Shown here: positions 16,757-24,667 of the stretch, in pieces
How positions within the stretch are numbered: position 1 is the stretch's first letter
Layout: each line of letters opens with the position of its first letter
Origin: Nocardioides alkalitolerans DSM 16699
GTDB taxonomy: Bacteria; Actinomycetota; Actinomycetes; Propionibacteriales; Nocardioidaceae
Length of the DNA stretch: 64,000 nucleotides
Direction of reading: 5' to 3'
Assembly (NCBI RefSeq): GCF_000426525.1
Contig: NZ_KE384533.1
Location: 286,205 to 350,204, forward strand
The notes under the pieces: generated by a model
What the model was told of the DNA's origin: nothing
Database searches by the model: none
The model's input: only the letters and a program-made list of their open reading frames with translations
Made by a program: the position numbers and the translations under genes

Positions 16757-18462
16757 GGCGCGGCGCCCCGGGGTGCGACCTCGGGCGGCTCCTCCGCGCA
16801 GACGAACGGCGCCACCAGCGGGACCGCCGTGACGCTGTGCTCGGTGTCGGACGAGGTCGACGACACCGAGGCCTCGGACCCGTCGGTGAAGTACGTGGTC
16901 GTCAGCGTGGTCGTGGTGACGACCGTGGTCACGACGGTCTCCCGCGCGCCCTCGACCACCTCGATCCCGCAGCGGACCTCCGACGGCCCCTCCGCCTCGC
17001 TCACGACGGTCTGGGAGATCGTGACCACCTCCACCACCTGCGAGGTCGTCACCAGCCGCACGTCACCGGCGCCGCCGTCGTACGACGGCATCCGCGCGTC
17101 CGACCGGCCCTGGTCCTCGTCGGTCGTGGTGCTGCTCGCCTGCTCGGTGGTGGGCGGTGACGCCTCGACGATCGTCCAGGACGGCTCGGTCGGCGAGGGC
17201 TCCCCGACGGTCCACACCTCCCACGCGGGCTCGGGCGACGCCGGGGCGGCGCCGGCCGGCAGCGGTGCTGGCGTGGGGGCGGGCGTGGGTGTCGACGGCG
17301 TCGTCTCCGGCTCGGCCGGGAGGGGGGCGCGCCGCGGCTGCTCCGACGGGGACGTCGGTGCTCCGGTCGGCGCCGCGGCCGCGTCCGGCGACGGGACCGC
17401 CGGCGTACCGCTGTCGTCACCCCCGTCGGACGGCCGTGCCCCCGTCGTCGGCGGCACGGGCGTCGGCAGCACCGGGGCTGGCGCCGCCGACCGCGGCGGC
17501 TCGGGCGCGGCCTCGCGCTGCAGGGGCGGTACGACGACGACCGCCACCGCGGTCGTGGTCGCCACGGCCGCCACCGCGACCGGGGTCGTGACCGACGACA
17601 GCGAGCCCTTGAGGCTCAGCAGGGCCCCGGTCACCCAGGTCGTCGCCGCGGCCACCGGGAGGGCTCCGCCACCGGCGGCGGAGAGCACGCCCACCGCCAC
17701 GACCGGCACGAGCCACACGCCGATCCGCTCGTCCACCTCGCGCAGCTGGAGGTGCACGGAGGTGCACTCCACGCACTCCGCGAGGTGGTCGCCCACGCGG
17801 GTCGTCTGCCGTGCCGTCAGGTGGCCCCGGACGAGTCCGGGCAGCCGCGCACGGACGGACCGGCACCCGCGGCGGTCGTCGCCGACGACGGCCTGCACGT
17901 GCTGGGCGAGGTAGGCCTCCCGCAGCGCGCCGCGGGCCCGGTAGACGAGGGCGGAGACCGCGTTGGCGCTCGTGCCCGCCGTCGCGGCGACCTCGTGGGG
18001 CTTCAGGCCCTCGACGTCGACCTGCCACAACACCCGGCGCCACCGCTCGGGCAACGCGTCGAAGGCCCCGACCACCAGCTCGCGCTCGAGGCCGTCCATG
18101 TGGAAGGGGTCGAGCGGCGCCGCCTCGGTGAGCACCTCGTCGTCACCGGTGACCACGACGCGGCCGCCGAGGCGGTTCACCCGTGCGGCCTCGTGCCGGA
18201 CCGCGGCGAGGAGGTAGCCCCGGAACGACTCCACCGGACCGCGGCCCGCGGACAGCTGGCGCAGCACCTGCAGGAACGCCTCGGCCGCGACGTCCTCCGC
18301 GTCGACGCGGCTGAACCGGCGTGCGAGCCCCAGCGCGGCCGGATGGTGGCGGCGGAAGAGCTCGGCGACCGCTGCGGCGTCGTGCCGGCGGGCGCGGGCG
18401 ACGAGGGCGCCGTCGCCGTCCTCGTCTGGTTCCGACGTGCTCGTGGGTCCTGCTGCGTTCAC
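16708..18462 (-). CDS. ECF sigma factor fused to zinc-finger, membrane and external domains
   Basis: A 584-residue protein. Residues about 15-90 are sigma region 2 (with DAEDVAAEAFLQVLRQL) and 125-185 are region 4 (LPERWRRVLWQVDVEG, then an HTH). The next part, about 205-240, has the anti-sigma zinc motif H226-x3-C230-x2-C233 (DHLAECVEC). Hydrophobic stretches at about 248-265, 268-285 and 293-312 follow. Then come 270 residues rich in Pro, Thr, Ser and Val with two cysteines. So the sigma factor appears to carry its own anti-sigma module and sensor in one membrane-bound chain, like the extended actinobacterial ECF groups. Release by proteolysis or a conformational change is inferred. GTG start. 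Confidence 0.88.
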   Translation of the reverse strand: MNAAGPTSTSEPDEDGDGALVARARRHDAAAVAELFRRHHPAALGLARRFSRVDAEDVAAEAFLQVLRQLSAGRGPVESFRGYLLAAVRHEAARVNRLGGRVVVTGDDEVLTEAAPLDPFHMDGLERELVVGAFDALPERWRRVLWQVDVEGLKPHEVAATAGTSANAVSALVYRARGALREAYLAQHVQAVVGDDRRGCRSVRARLPGLVRGHLTARQTTRVGDHLAECVECTSVHLQLREVDERIGVWLVPVVAVGVLSAAGGGALPVAAATTWVTGALLSLKGSLSSVTTPVAVAAVATTTAVAVVVVPPLQREAAPEPPRSAAPAPVLPTPVPPTTGARPSDGGDDSGTPAVPSPDAAAAPTGAPTSPSEQPRRAPLPAEPETTPSTPTPAPTPAPLPAGAAPASPEPAWEVWTVGEPSPTEPSWTIVEASPPTTEQASSTTTDEDQGRSDARMPSYDGGAGDVRLVTTSQVVEVVTISQTVVSEAEGPSEVRCGIEVVEGARETVVTTVVTTTTLTTTYFTDGSEASVSSTSSDTEHSVTAVPLVAPFVCAEEPPEVAPRGAAPQEQGISTTDTSTPPA

Positions 18463-18633
18463 CGTGGTCCGTTTCCCGAGAGACGTACGTGGCCCGTCCC
18501 TCCGACGGACCGTCGCGCGCGGTCACCCGTGGGAGTGACCACCCCGCACGTGTACCGAGTCGGACCAGGGTGCCCCATGACGCGAAAACGCCGCTCCTCG
18601 TCGTACGACGTGGCGCGCCCTCGCCGTACGACG

Positions 18634-18672
18634 CCCGACGGGGCCGGCGCGTGGTGCGCCGGCCCCGTCGGG
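18634..18672 (-). terminator. 17-bp perfect hairpin after the betaine-type ABC operon
   Basis: Bases 18634-18650 pair perfectly with 18656-18672 around the loop GTGGT. The hairpin lies 31 bases past the stop of the solute-binding protein gene and before the sigma-factor promoter. No U tract follows; the stem is pure GC-rich pairing. Confidence 0.75.
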
Positions 18673-18702
18673 TCGTGCTGGTCGTGCTGGTCGTGCGGCT
18701 GC

Positions 18703-19650
18703 TCAGAGCAGGTCGTACTCCTCGAGGAAGGCCTGCGCGACGCTGACCGGGTCCTCGCGGTCGACCTGCACGCGGGCGAGGTACTCCGTGAGGTTCTCCG
18801 TGGTGAGGGCCTCGGAGACGCCGTTGAGGGCGTCCTCGACGTCGTCGGTCACCTTGTCGGAGTTGATCAGCGGGATGATGTTCTCGGAGAGGTAGAGGTT
18901 CTCCGGGTCGTCGAGCACCACCCAGTCGTTGGTCGCGATCGCCGAGTCGGTGGAGAAGACGTTGGCGACGTCGATCGTGCCGTCCTGGAGCGCGGCGACG
19001 GTGAGCGGGCCACCGGCGTCGAGCGGGCGGAACTCGCCGAAGACGACGCCGTACTTGTCCTCGAGGCCGATGAGGCCCTGGTAGCGCTCGCGCCACTCCG
19101 GGCCGGCGCCCACGACGAGGTCGCCGGCGACGGGCTCGAGGTCGGCGATGGTCTCCAGGCCGTACTCGTCGGCCGTCTCCTGCGTGACGGTCAGGGTGTC
19201 CTTGTCCTCCGCGTCGGACTGCGGGAGGGTCTCGGAGCCCTCGGGCAGGACGTCCTGCAGCGCCGCCTCGACGTCCTCGGGCGACGTGACGTCCTCCGGC
19301 ACGCCGTCGGGCATCAGGTAGGCGAGGAGCGCGCCGTTGTACTCGGGGAGCAGGTCGATGTCGCCGCTCTCGAAGGCCTCCATGTAGACCTCGCGCGCGC
19401 CGATGTTCGGCGTGGTCTCCACGTCGACGCCCTTGGCCTCGAGGGCCTGGGCGTAGATCTGCATGAGCAGCTCGCTCTCGGGGAAGTTCGCCGAGCCGAC
19501 GACGATGGTGTCGCCGTCGCCGCCCCCGCTCGAGAACGCGTCGTCGCCGCCGTCGTCCGAGCCGCAGGCGGAGAGGACGAGGCCGGCGGCGAGGCCGGTG
19601 ACGCTGAGCAGCGCGAGCGAGCGTCGGCTGCGGTGGTGGGTGTGGAACAT
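18703..19650 (-). CDS. OpuC/ProX-type solute-binding lipoprotein (betaine-like substrate)
   Basis: A 315-residue protein with a lipoprotein signal (LVLSAC, C29). The mature part is an OpuAC/OsmF fold: VVGSANFPESELLMQIYAQ, GAREVYMEAFESGDIDLLPEYNGALLAYL, and the second lobe FRPLDAGGPLTVAALQDG. Family members bind quaternary amines such as glycine betaine, choline or carnitine; related EgtU-type proteins bind ergothioneine. It is the last gene of the four-gene ABC operon (ATPase, permease, permease, binding protein). The ligand cannot be read off; the neighbouring HAL-like genes make a histidine betaine worth testing. Confidence 0.9.
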   Translation of the reverse strand: MFHTHHRSRRSLALLSVTGLAAGLVLSACGSDDGGDDAFSSGGGDGDTIVVGSANFPESELLMQIYAQALEAKGVDVETTPNIGAREVYMEAFESGDIDLLPEYNGALLAYLMPDGVPEDVTSPEDVEAALQDVLPEGSETLPQSDAEDKDTLTVTQETADEYGLETIADLEPVAGDLVVGAGPEWRERYQGLIGLEDKYGVVFGEFRPLDAGGPLTVAALQDGTIDVANVFSTDSAIATNDWVVLDDPENLYLSENIIPLINSDKVTDDVEDALNGVSEALTTENLTEYLARVQVDREDPVSVAQAFLEEYDLL

Positions 19651-19716
19651 GGGTCTACCTCTCGGGGTCAGGCACAGCGGGGGGAACGGTTCGCCGATGT
19701 GGACGAAGGCTAGCGA

Positions 19717-20514
19717 CTAGAGCGACTTGCGGGGGGCTTTGTCCATTCCGACACCTCCAGGGGTGGGGGCGTCGTCCGCGACGTCGGGCACGTCCTCCGA
19801 CGCGGTGAGGGCCGCGGGCGCGTTGCTGCCGCGGCGGGGACCGCGCGAGGCGCGGCCGTCGACGCCCGGCGAGACCACGAGGCGCTGCACGAGGCTGAAC
19901 ACGAGGTCGACCACCACGGCGAGCACCGCCAGCACGATCGCGCCGGCGACCACCCGCGGGTAGTCGCGCAGCGCGAGCCCGTCGAAGAGGTAGCGGCCGA
20001 GGCCGCCGAGGCCGACGTACGCCGCCAGGGTCGCCGTCGAGACCACCTGCAGGGCCGCGTTGCGCAGGCCGCCGAAGACGATGGGCCAGGCGTTGGGCAG
20101 CTCGACCTGGAAGACGATCTGCCATTCCTTCATGCCCACGCCGCGCGCCGCGTCGACCGTCGCGCCCGACACGGCGCGCATCCCGGCGTACGTCGTGGTG
20201 AGGATCGGCGGGATCGCCAGCACCACCAGCGCGACGGTCACCGGAGTGAGGCCGACACCGACGATGGCGAGCACCAGCATCACCACGCCCAGCGTGGGCA
20301 GGGCCCGACCGGCGTTGCCGAGGTTGATGGCGAGGAAGGCCCCGCGGTTCGTGTGGCCGATGAGGAGCCCCAGCGGGAAGGCGACGACGAACGCGATCAC
20401 GAGCGCCGTGGCCGAGTAGCCGAGGTGCTCGATCGTGCGGTTGACGAAGCCGTCGTTGTTGCCGGGCTGCCAGTTGGTGGCGTCGAGCAGGAAGCTCAGG
20501 ATGCCGTCGTTCAT
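19717..20514 (-). CDS. OpuC/ProW-type ABC permease 2
   Basis: A 265-residue inner-membrane protein with five to six helices and the permease signature VDAARGVGMKEWQIVFQVELPNA (the EAA loop contacting the ATPase). The C-terminal 50 residues are a polar tail (GVDGRASRGPRRGSNAPAAL). Its ATG overlaps the stop of permease 1 (ATGA). The binding-protein gene starts 66 bases downstream. Confidence 0.9.
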   Translation of the reverse strand: MNDGILSFLLDATNWQPGNNDGFVNRTIEHLGYSATALVIAFVVAFPLGLLIGHTNRGAFLAINLGNAGRALPTLGVVMLVLAIVGVGLTPVTVALVVLAIPPILTTTYAGMRAVSGATVDAARGVGMKEWQIVFQVELPNAWPIVFGGLRNAALQVVSTATLAAYVGLGGLGRYLFDGLALRDYPRVVAGAIVLAVLAVVVDLVFSLVQRLVVSPGVDGRASRGPRRGSNAPAALTASEDVPDVADDAPTPGGVGMDKAPRKSL

Positions 20515-21179
20515 CGCGCGCCCCCGACCCGGGCCCACGGCGTGACCAGCCGCTGGACCAGCACGATGATGCTGTCGGCGAGCAGCGCGAGGAGCACCGA
20601 GAGCACGAGGCCGATGACGATCGGCGGCGCGTAGAAGCCGAGCTGGAAGCCGCGGGTGAAGAGCTGGCCGAGGCTCTGGATGCCGATGAGGGCCGACACG
20701 GTCACCATGCTCACGTTCGCGACCGTGGTGATGCGCAGCCCGGCCATGATCACCGGCAGGGCCAGCGGCAGCTCGACGGTGAACCAGCGACGGGCGGGCT
20801 TGTAGCCCATCGCGGTCGCGGCCTCCACGACCTGCTGGTCGACCGAGGCGAGGCCGTCGGCGGTGGTGCGCACCAGCAGCGCGAGGCTGTAGAGCGTGAG
20901 CGCGATGACGACGTTCAGCGGGTCGAGGATGCTCGTGCCGATGATCGCCGGCAGCGCCAGGAAGAGGGCGAGCGACGGGATCGTGTAGATGACGCTGCTG
21001 AGCGTCAGGATCGGGTGCTTGAGCCAGCCGTAGCGCACCACGGCCCAGCCGAGCGGCAGCGCCAGCACGAACGAGATCGCGACGGGCAGCAGCGCCAGCC
21101 AGATGTGCTGCACCAGCGACTCGAGCACCGTCTCGTGGTTGATCTCGAGGTAGGTGCGGACGTCGGAGAAGAACTCCAT
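20511..21179 (-). CDS. OpuC/ProW-type ABC permease 1
   Basis: A 222-residue membrane protein. LVRTTADGLASVDQQVVEAATAMGYKPARRWFTVELPLALPVIMAG is the EAA-loop region. It opens with a short N-terminal helix (MEFFSDVRTYLEINH) as usual for betaine-type permeases. It pairs with the overlapping second permease; two permeases per system is typical of OpuC/Osm/Yeh transporters. Confidence 0.9.
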   Translation of the reverse strand: MEFFSDVRTYLEINHETVLESLVQHIWLALLPVAISFVLALPLGWAVVRYGWLKHPILTLSSVIYTIPSLALFLALPAIIGTSILDPLNVVIALTLYSLALLVRTTADGLASVDQQVVEAATAMGYKPARRWFTVELPLALPVIMAGLRITTVANVSMVTVSALIGIQSLGQLFTRGFQLGFYAPPIVIGLVLSVLLALLADSIIVLVQRLVTPWARVGGAR

Positions 21180-21190
21180 GGCAGCCGGCC

Positions 21191-22237
21191 TCAGCCGTCC
21201 GTGCCGCTGAGCCGCTCGAGCTGGCGCACCCGCACGAACTCGGCGACGGTGGCGTGCCGCACCAGCCCGTCGGCGCGCCCGTCGGCGTCGACCCGGACCG
21301 CGGCCCCCGCCGGCGAGAGGATGGCGAGGTCGGTGACGGCCCGGAGGCTGTCACCGGCGCTCCACGAGCCCTCGGTCGGCAGCGCCCGGCCGTGGCCGGT
21401 CCAGCCGGTCGGGCGGCCCGCGTCGTCGACCGCGAGGCGCAGGCCCTCCACCTCGGTGTCGACCGGCTCCACCGGCAGGTCGGCGCTGGCGGCGAAGGAG
21501 AGCCCGCGGAACCCGCGGTCGCGCCCCACGAAGCCGGCCACGAAGTCGTCGGCGGGGTTGGCGAGCAGGTCCTCGGGGCCGGCGAGCTGGGCCAGCCGGC
21601 CGCCCTCGGCGAAGACGGCCACGTTGTCGCCGAGCTTGATGGCCTCGTCGATGTCGTGGGTGACCATCACGATGGTCTTGCCGAGCTCGCCCTGCAGGCG
21701 GAGGAACTCCTGCTGGAGGCTGTCGCGCACCACGGGGTCGACGGCCGAGAACGGCTCGTCCATCAGCATGACCGGCGGGTCCGCGGCGAGCGCGCGGGCG
21801 ACGCCGACGCGCTGCTGCTGGCCGCCCGAGAGCTGCACCGGGTAGCGGTCGGCCATGCCCGTCGTCAGACCGACCCGCTCCAGCAGCTCGTAGGCCCGCT
21901 TGCGGGCCTCCTTGCGCGAGAGCCCCGTCAGCACCGGCACGGTCGCGACGTTGTCGACCACCGTGCGGTGCGGGAAGAGCCCCGCGTGCTGGATGACGTA
22001 GCCGATGGAGCGGCGCAGCAGCGCCGGGTCCTGGGCGGTCACGTCCTTGCCGTCGATGCGGATCGTGCCGGACGTCGGGTCGATCATCCGGTTGATCATG
22101 CGGAGCGAGGTCGTCTTGCCGCAGCCCGAGGGGCCCACGAAGACGGTGATCGCGCCCGTCGGGATGGTCAGCGAGAGGTTGCCCACCGCCACCGTCCCGT
22201 CGGGATACTGCTTGGTGACGTCGTCGAACTCGATCAC
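21191..22237 (-). CDS. OpuCA/ProV-type ABC ATP-binding protein
   Basis: A 348-residue ATPase: Walker A VGPSGCGKTTSL, Q-loop GYVIQHAGLFPHRTV, signature LSGGQQQRVGVARAL, Walker B PPVMLMDEPFSAVD, switch His in VTHDIDEA. The C-terminal ~110 residues form a divergent CBS-like regulatory extension, as in ProV/OpuAA, where tandem CBS domains sense ionic strength; here it looks shortened. The GTG start (VIEFDDVTKQYPDG) follows GGAGG. It is the first gene of the transporter operon and is divergent from the HAL-like gene across a 176-bp regulatory gap. Confidence 0.92.
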   Translation of the reverse strand: MIEFDDVTKQYPDGTVAVGNLSLTIPTGAITVFVGPSGCGKTTSLRMINRMIDPTSGTIRIDGKDVTAQDPALLRRSIGYVIQHAGLFPHRTVVDNVATVPVLTGLSRKEARKRAYELLERVGLTTGMADRYPVQLSGGQQQRVGVARALAADPPVMLMDEPFSAVDPVVRDSLQQEFLRLQGELGKTIVMVTHDIDEAIKLGDNVAVFAEGGRLAQLAGPEDLLANPADDFVAGFVGRDRGFRGLSFAASADLPVEPVDTEVEGLRLAVDDAGRPTGWTGHGRALPTEGSWSAGDSLRAVTDLAILSPAGAAVRVDADGRADGLVRHATVAEFVRVRQLERLSGTDG

Positions 22238-22347
22238 CGGTGTCCTCCTCGTCGGAGCGGCTCTCGGTCGAGCAGCACCAGGGTCGTCGTCCGCCGTCAG
22301 GCGCGCGGATCGAGATGCTACCCAGCGTCGCATGACAGCGGGCCCGT

Positions 22348-22381
22348 ATGAATGGTTCCATTCATTGTTAACACGATCGTG
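22348..22381. promoter_or_regulatory. palindromic operators between the ABC operon and the HAL-like gene
   Basis: ATGAATGG, TT, CCATTCAT (22348-22365) is a perfect palindrome with 8-bp arms. Seven bases on is a perfect CACGATCGTG (22372-22381), with GTTAAC between them. This is an AT-rich island in a GC-rich genome, placed in the shared promoter region, so one regulator could switch both directions. Similar sites are typical of TetR or GntR proteins; none is encoded next to it. Confidence 0.6.
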
Positions 22382-22413
22382 AATAGGACGACCCAGGGCA
22401 GGAGGGCTGTGTA

Positions 22414-23913
22414 ATGCCGGCGAAACGAGCGACCCGGACGCTGAGGGACGTGACCCACCGCCACGTCTCCGCACCGGGCCTGCGCCCGCGCGACGTCGCT
22501 GCCTACGCGGCGTCGTACACGGGACCGCAGGGCACCTGGATGAGCATCGGCGGCCCCGACGTGACCGTCCTGCCGGTGCACCTCCTGCCCGTGCTGCGCG
22601 GCCAGGCCGACCTCGAGCGGGCACGTGCCGAGGGCGCCGTCTACGGCCTCACCACCGGGGTCGGCGCCCTGCGCCACGTGCCCGTGCCCGACGGCGTCGG
22701 CACCGGCGAGCGGGCGCTGCGCCTGTGGCGCAGCCACGCCGCCGGCATCGGCCCCGAGCTCGACGACGGCCTCGCCGGGGCCACCATGCTCGTGCGCCTC
22801 CACCAGCTGCTCCAGGGCGGCTCCGGCGCCGGACCCTCGCTGGTCGAGGCCCTCGCCGCGGCCGTCGCGAGCGGCGCCGTGCCCCGTCTGCACCGCTGGG
22901 GCGGCATCGGCACCGGCGACCTGACCGTGCTCTCCGAGCTGGCGCTCACGCTCGTCGGCGAGCTGCCGTGGCGCAGCGGCTCGGCCCCGGTCGCCGACAT
23001 CGCCGACGGCGACGCCCTGCCCTTCATCAGCAGCAACGCGATGACGATCGCCCTCGGCTCGCTCGCCGTCACCCGCCTCGGCCGGCTGGCGCGGGCCGCG
23101 GAGCAGGTCTCCGCGCTCTCCCACCTGGCCCTGCGGGGGTCGGTCCAGGCGTACGACGCCCGCGTGCACGCCGCCAAGGACGACCCGGCCGCGTCGGGCG
23201 TCGCCGCCCGGCTCAGCGCGCTGCTCGACGCCGACGCGCGCCCCTCCGCCCGGGTGCAGGACCCGTTCGGCCTGCGCGCGATCCCGCAGGTCCACTCCCC
23301 GCTCGAGGAGGCGCTCGAGATCGCCGAGCGCGCCCTCACCGCCGAGATCGGCGCCTCCACCGAGAACCCGCTCGCCGTCCAGGGACGCGCGCTCCACCAC
23401 GGCCAGTTCGTCACCCAGCGCCTCGCCGCCACGCTCGACGCCGCCCGCGCCGCCGTCGCCCCGGCGATGACGCTGTCGGTGGCGCGCCTCTCGGCCCTGC
23501 TCGACCCGGCGCTCTCCGGCCTCCGTCCGTTCCTCGCCGAGGGCCCGCCGGCCAGCTCGGGGCTGATGATCGTGGAGTACGTCGCGAGCGACCTGATGGC
23601 CCAGGTGCGCACGGCGACCGCACCGGTGACGAGCGTCCGCACCGTCGTCTCGCTGGGCCTCGAGGAGCACGCCAGCCACTCGACCCAGGCCGCGTGGGCC
23701 GTGCAGGACCTCGTCGACCTGGTCCCCGACCTCCTGGCGTGCGAGCTCGTCGCCGCCGTGCGGGCGCTGCGCTTCGACCCCGAGCGCCTCGTCGACTGCC
23801 CGGCCCGCGAGCTGTTCGACATCGCGGCCGCGCACCTCCCCGACGTACGCCCCGACCACATCCTCGGCCCGGAGCTCACCGCCGCCGCCGAGATCGTGCG
23901 CGCGCTGGCCTGA
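22414..23913 (+). CDS. HAL/PAL-family protein with altered MIO triad (Gly-Thr-Gly)
   Basis: A 499-residue homologue of histidine/phenylalanine ammonia-lyases. Family landmarks remain: AVYGLTTGVGALR (Y77 of the catalytic loop), N208, R288 in QDPFGLRAIPQVH, TENPLAV, and GLEEHASHS. The segment that normally reads Ala-Ser-Gly-Asp and cyclises into the electrophile MIO reads G166-T167-G168-D169, and the Tyr of the QDxYSxR motif is Phe (F285). It is therefore unlikely to be an ordinary histidase. It could be an MIO-independent lyase acting on a substrate with a better leaving group, for example a trimethylammonium betaine as in ergothionase, or a non-catalytic homologue. It is divergent from a betaine-type ABC operon. 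Confidence 0.85.
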   Translation: MPAKRATRTLRDVTHRHVSAPGLRPRDVAAYAASYTGPQGTWMSIGGPDVTVLPVHLLPVLRGQADLERARAEGAVYGLTTGVGALRHVPVPDGVGTGERALRLWRSHAAGIGPELDDGLAGATMLVRLHQLLQGGSGAGPSLVEALAAAVASGAVPRLHRWGGIGTGDLTVLSELALTLVGELPWRSGSAPVADIADGDALPFISSNAMTIALGSLAVTRLGRLARAAEQVSALSHLALRGSVQAYDARVHAAKDDPAASGVAARLSALLDADARPSARVQDPFGLRAIPQVHSPLEEALEIAERALTAEIGASTENPLAVQGRALHHGQFVTQRLAATLDAARAAVAPAMTLSVARLSALLDPALSGLRPFLAEGPPASSGLMIVEYVASDLMAQVRTATAPVTSVRTVVSLGLEEHASHSTQAAWAVQDLVDLVPDLLACELVAAVRALRFDPERLVDCPARELFDIAAAHLPDVRPDHILGPELTAAAEIVRALA

Positions 23914-23935
23914 GGGGGCCGCGGACGCCGGGGGT

Positions 23936-24081
23936 GCTCACGCCGGGTGCGGACCCACGCCCCCGGAACGTGACCGCCTCCGACCGCACCCGGTCGAGGG
24001 CACGGGGCGCTCACGCCGGGTGCGGACCCACACCCCCGGAACGTGCCCGCCTCAGACCGCACCCGGTCCGTGGCACGGGGC
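23936..24081. repeat. two tandem 73-bp repeats, each with a long hairpin
   Basis: Copies at 23936-24008 and 24009-24081 differ at only a few bases. Each has CCGGGTGCGG near its start and the exact complement CCGCACCCGG near its end, so each can fold into a stem with a loop of roughly 30 bases. It fills the gap between two convergent genes, so it may act as a two-way terminator or be a REP-like element. Confidence 0.8.
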
Positions 24082-24088
24082 GCGGGGC

Positions 24089-24667
24089 TCAGTCGCCGAG
24101 CGGCCGCAGCTCGTCGGCGTACGAGACCGAGAACCGGCGCATGACGCCGGAGGGGCTGATCGAGTACTGGCCCATGCGCCACAGCGGCGGCGAGTAGGCG
24201 TGGATCGAGACGGAGCCGTCGACGGCGCCGGCCATGCGGTGGATGTGGTCCGGACCGAACGAGAAGTCGCGCCCCTCGGTGACCACGCGGCCCACGGCGT
24301 CGCCGCCGAGCCGCGGTCGGTTCTCCGCCACGGCGCCCCGGGTCACGGCGACCGCGCCCGACGACGTGTCGTGGTCGTGCCAGCCCGTGTCGTCGCTCGT
24401 GTTCCAGCACAGCAGCCACACGTCGACGTCGCTGTCGCGGTAGAGCGAGACGAAGTGGCGCCCGTCGGTGTCGTGGCGCACGTGGGCGGCCCAGAGCTCG
24501 GGGTCCGCCGCGATCTCCCGCACCCAGGCCCGCAGCTCGGCGGCGTCGAGGACGCGTCCGGGCACCGAGGGCAGGTCCTCGGCACGCAGCACGCTGGCGA
24601 CGGTGGGGACGGGCCCGTCCAGGGTGGTGGAGGGGGTCTCCGGCTCGAGGGCGGGAGCGGCGGTCAT
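24089..24667 (-). CDS. cysteine dioxygenase-like thiol dioxygenase
   Basis: A 192-residue cupin. GWHDHDTSSGAVAVTRGAVAE holds the two first iron ligands (H97, H99), and GPDHIHRM holds the third (H141 or H143). SISPSG lies near the C-terminus. Family members use Fe(II) and O2 to turn a thiol such as cysteine into a sulfinate. The ATG overlaps the stop of the amidohydrolase gene (ATGA); both lie behind LacI-type operators. The substrate may be cysteine or another small thiol, which matters given the HAL-like genes nearby. Confidence 0.85.
   Translation of the reverse strand: MTAAPALEPETPSTTLDGPVPTVASVLRAEDLPSVPGRVLDAAELRAWVREIAADPELWAAHVRHDTDGRHFVSLYRDSDVDVWLLCWNTSDDTGWHDHDTSSGAVAVTRGAVAENRPRLGGDAVGRVVTEGRDFSFGPDHIHRMAGAVDGSVSIHAYSPPLWRMGQYSISPSGVMRRFSVSYADELRPLGD

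Noticed and set aside
22414..23913. Naming the two altered HAL homologues hutH
   Set aside because: Both lack the MIO-forming serine and other catalytic residues; a separate intact hutH lies in an operon with hutU.
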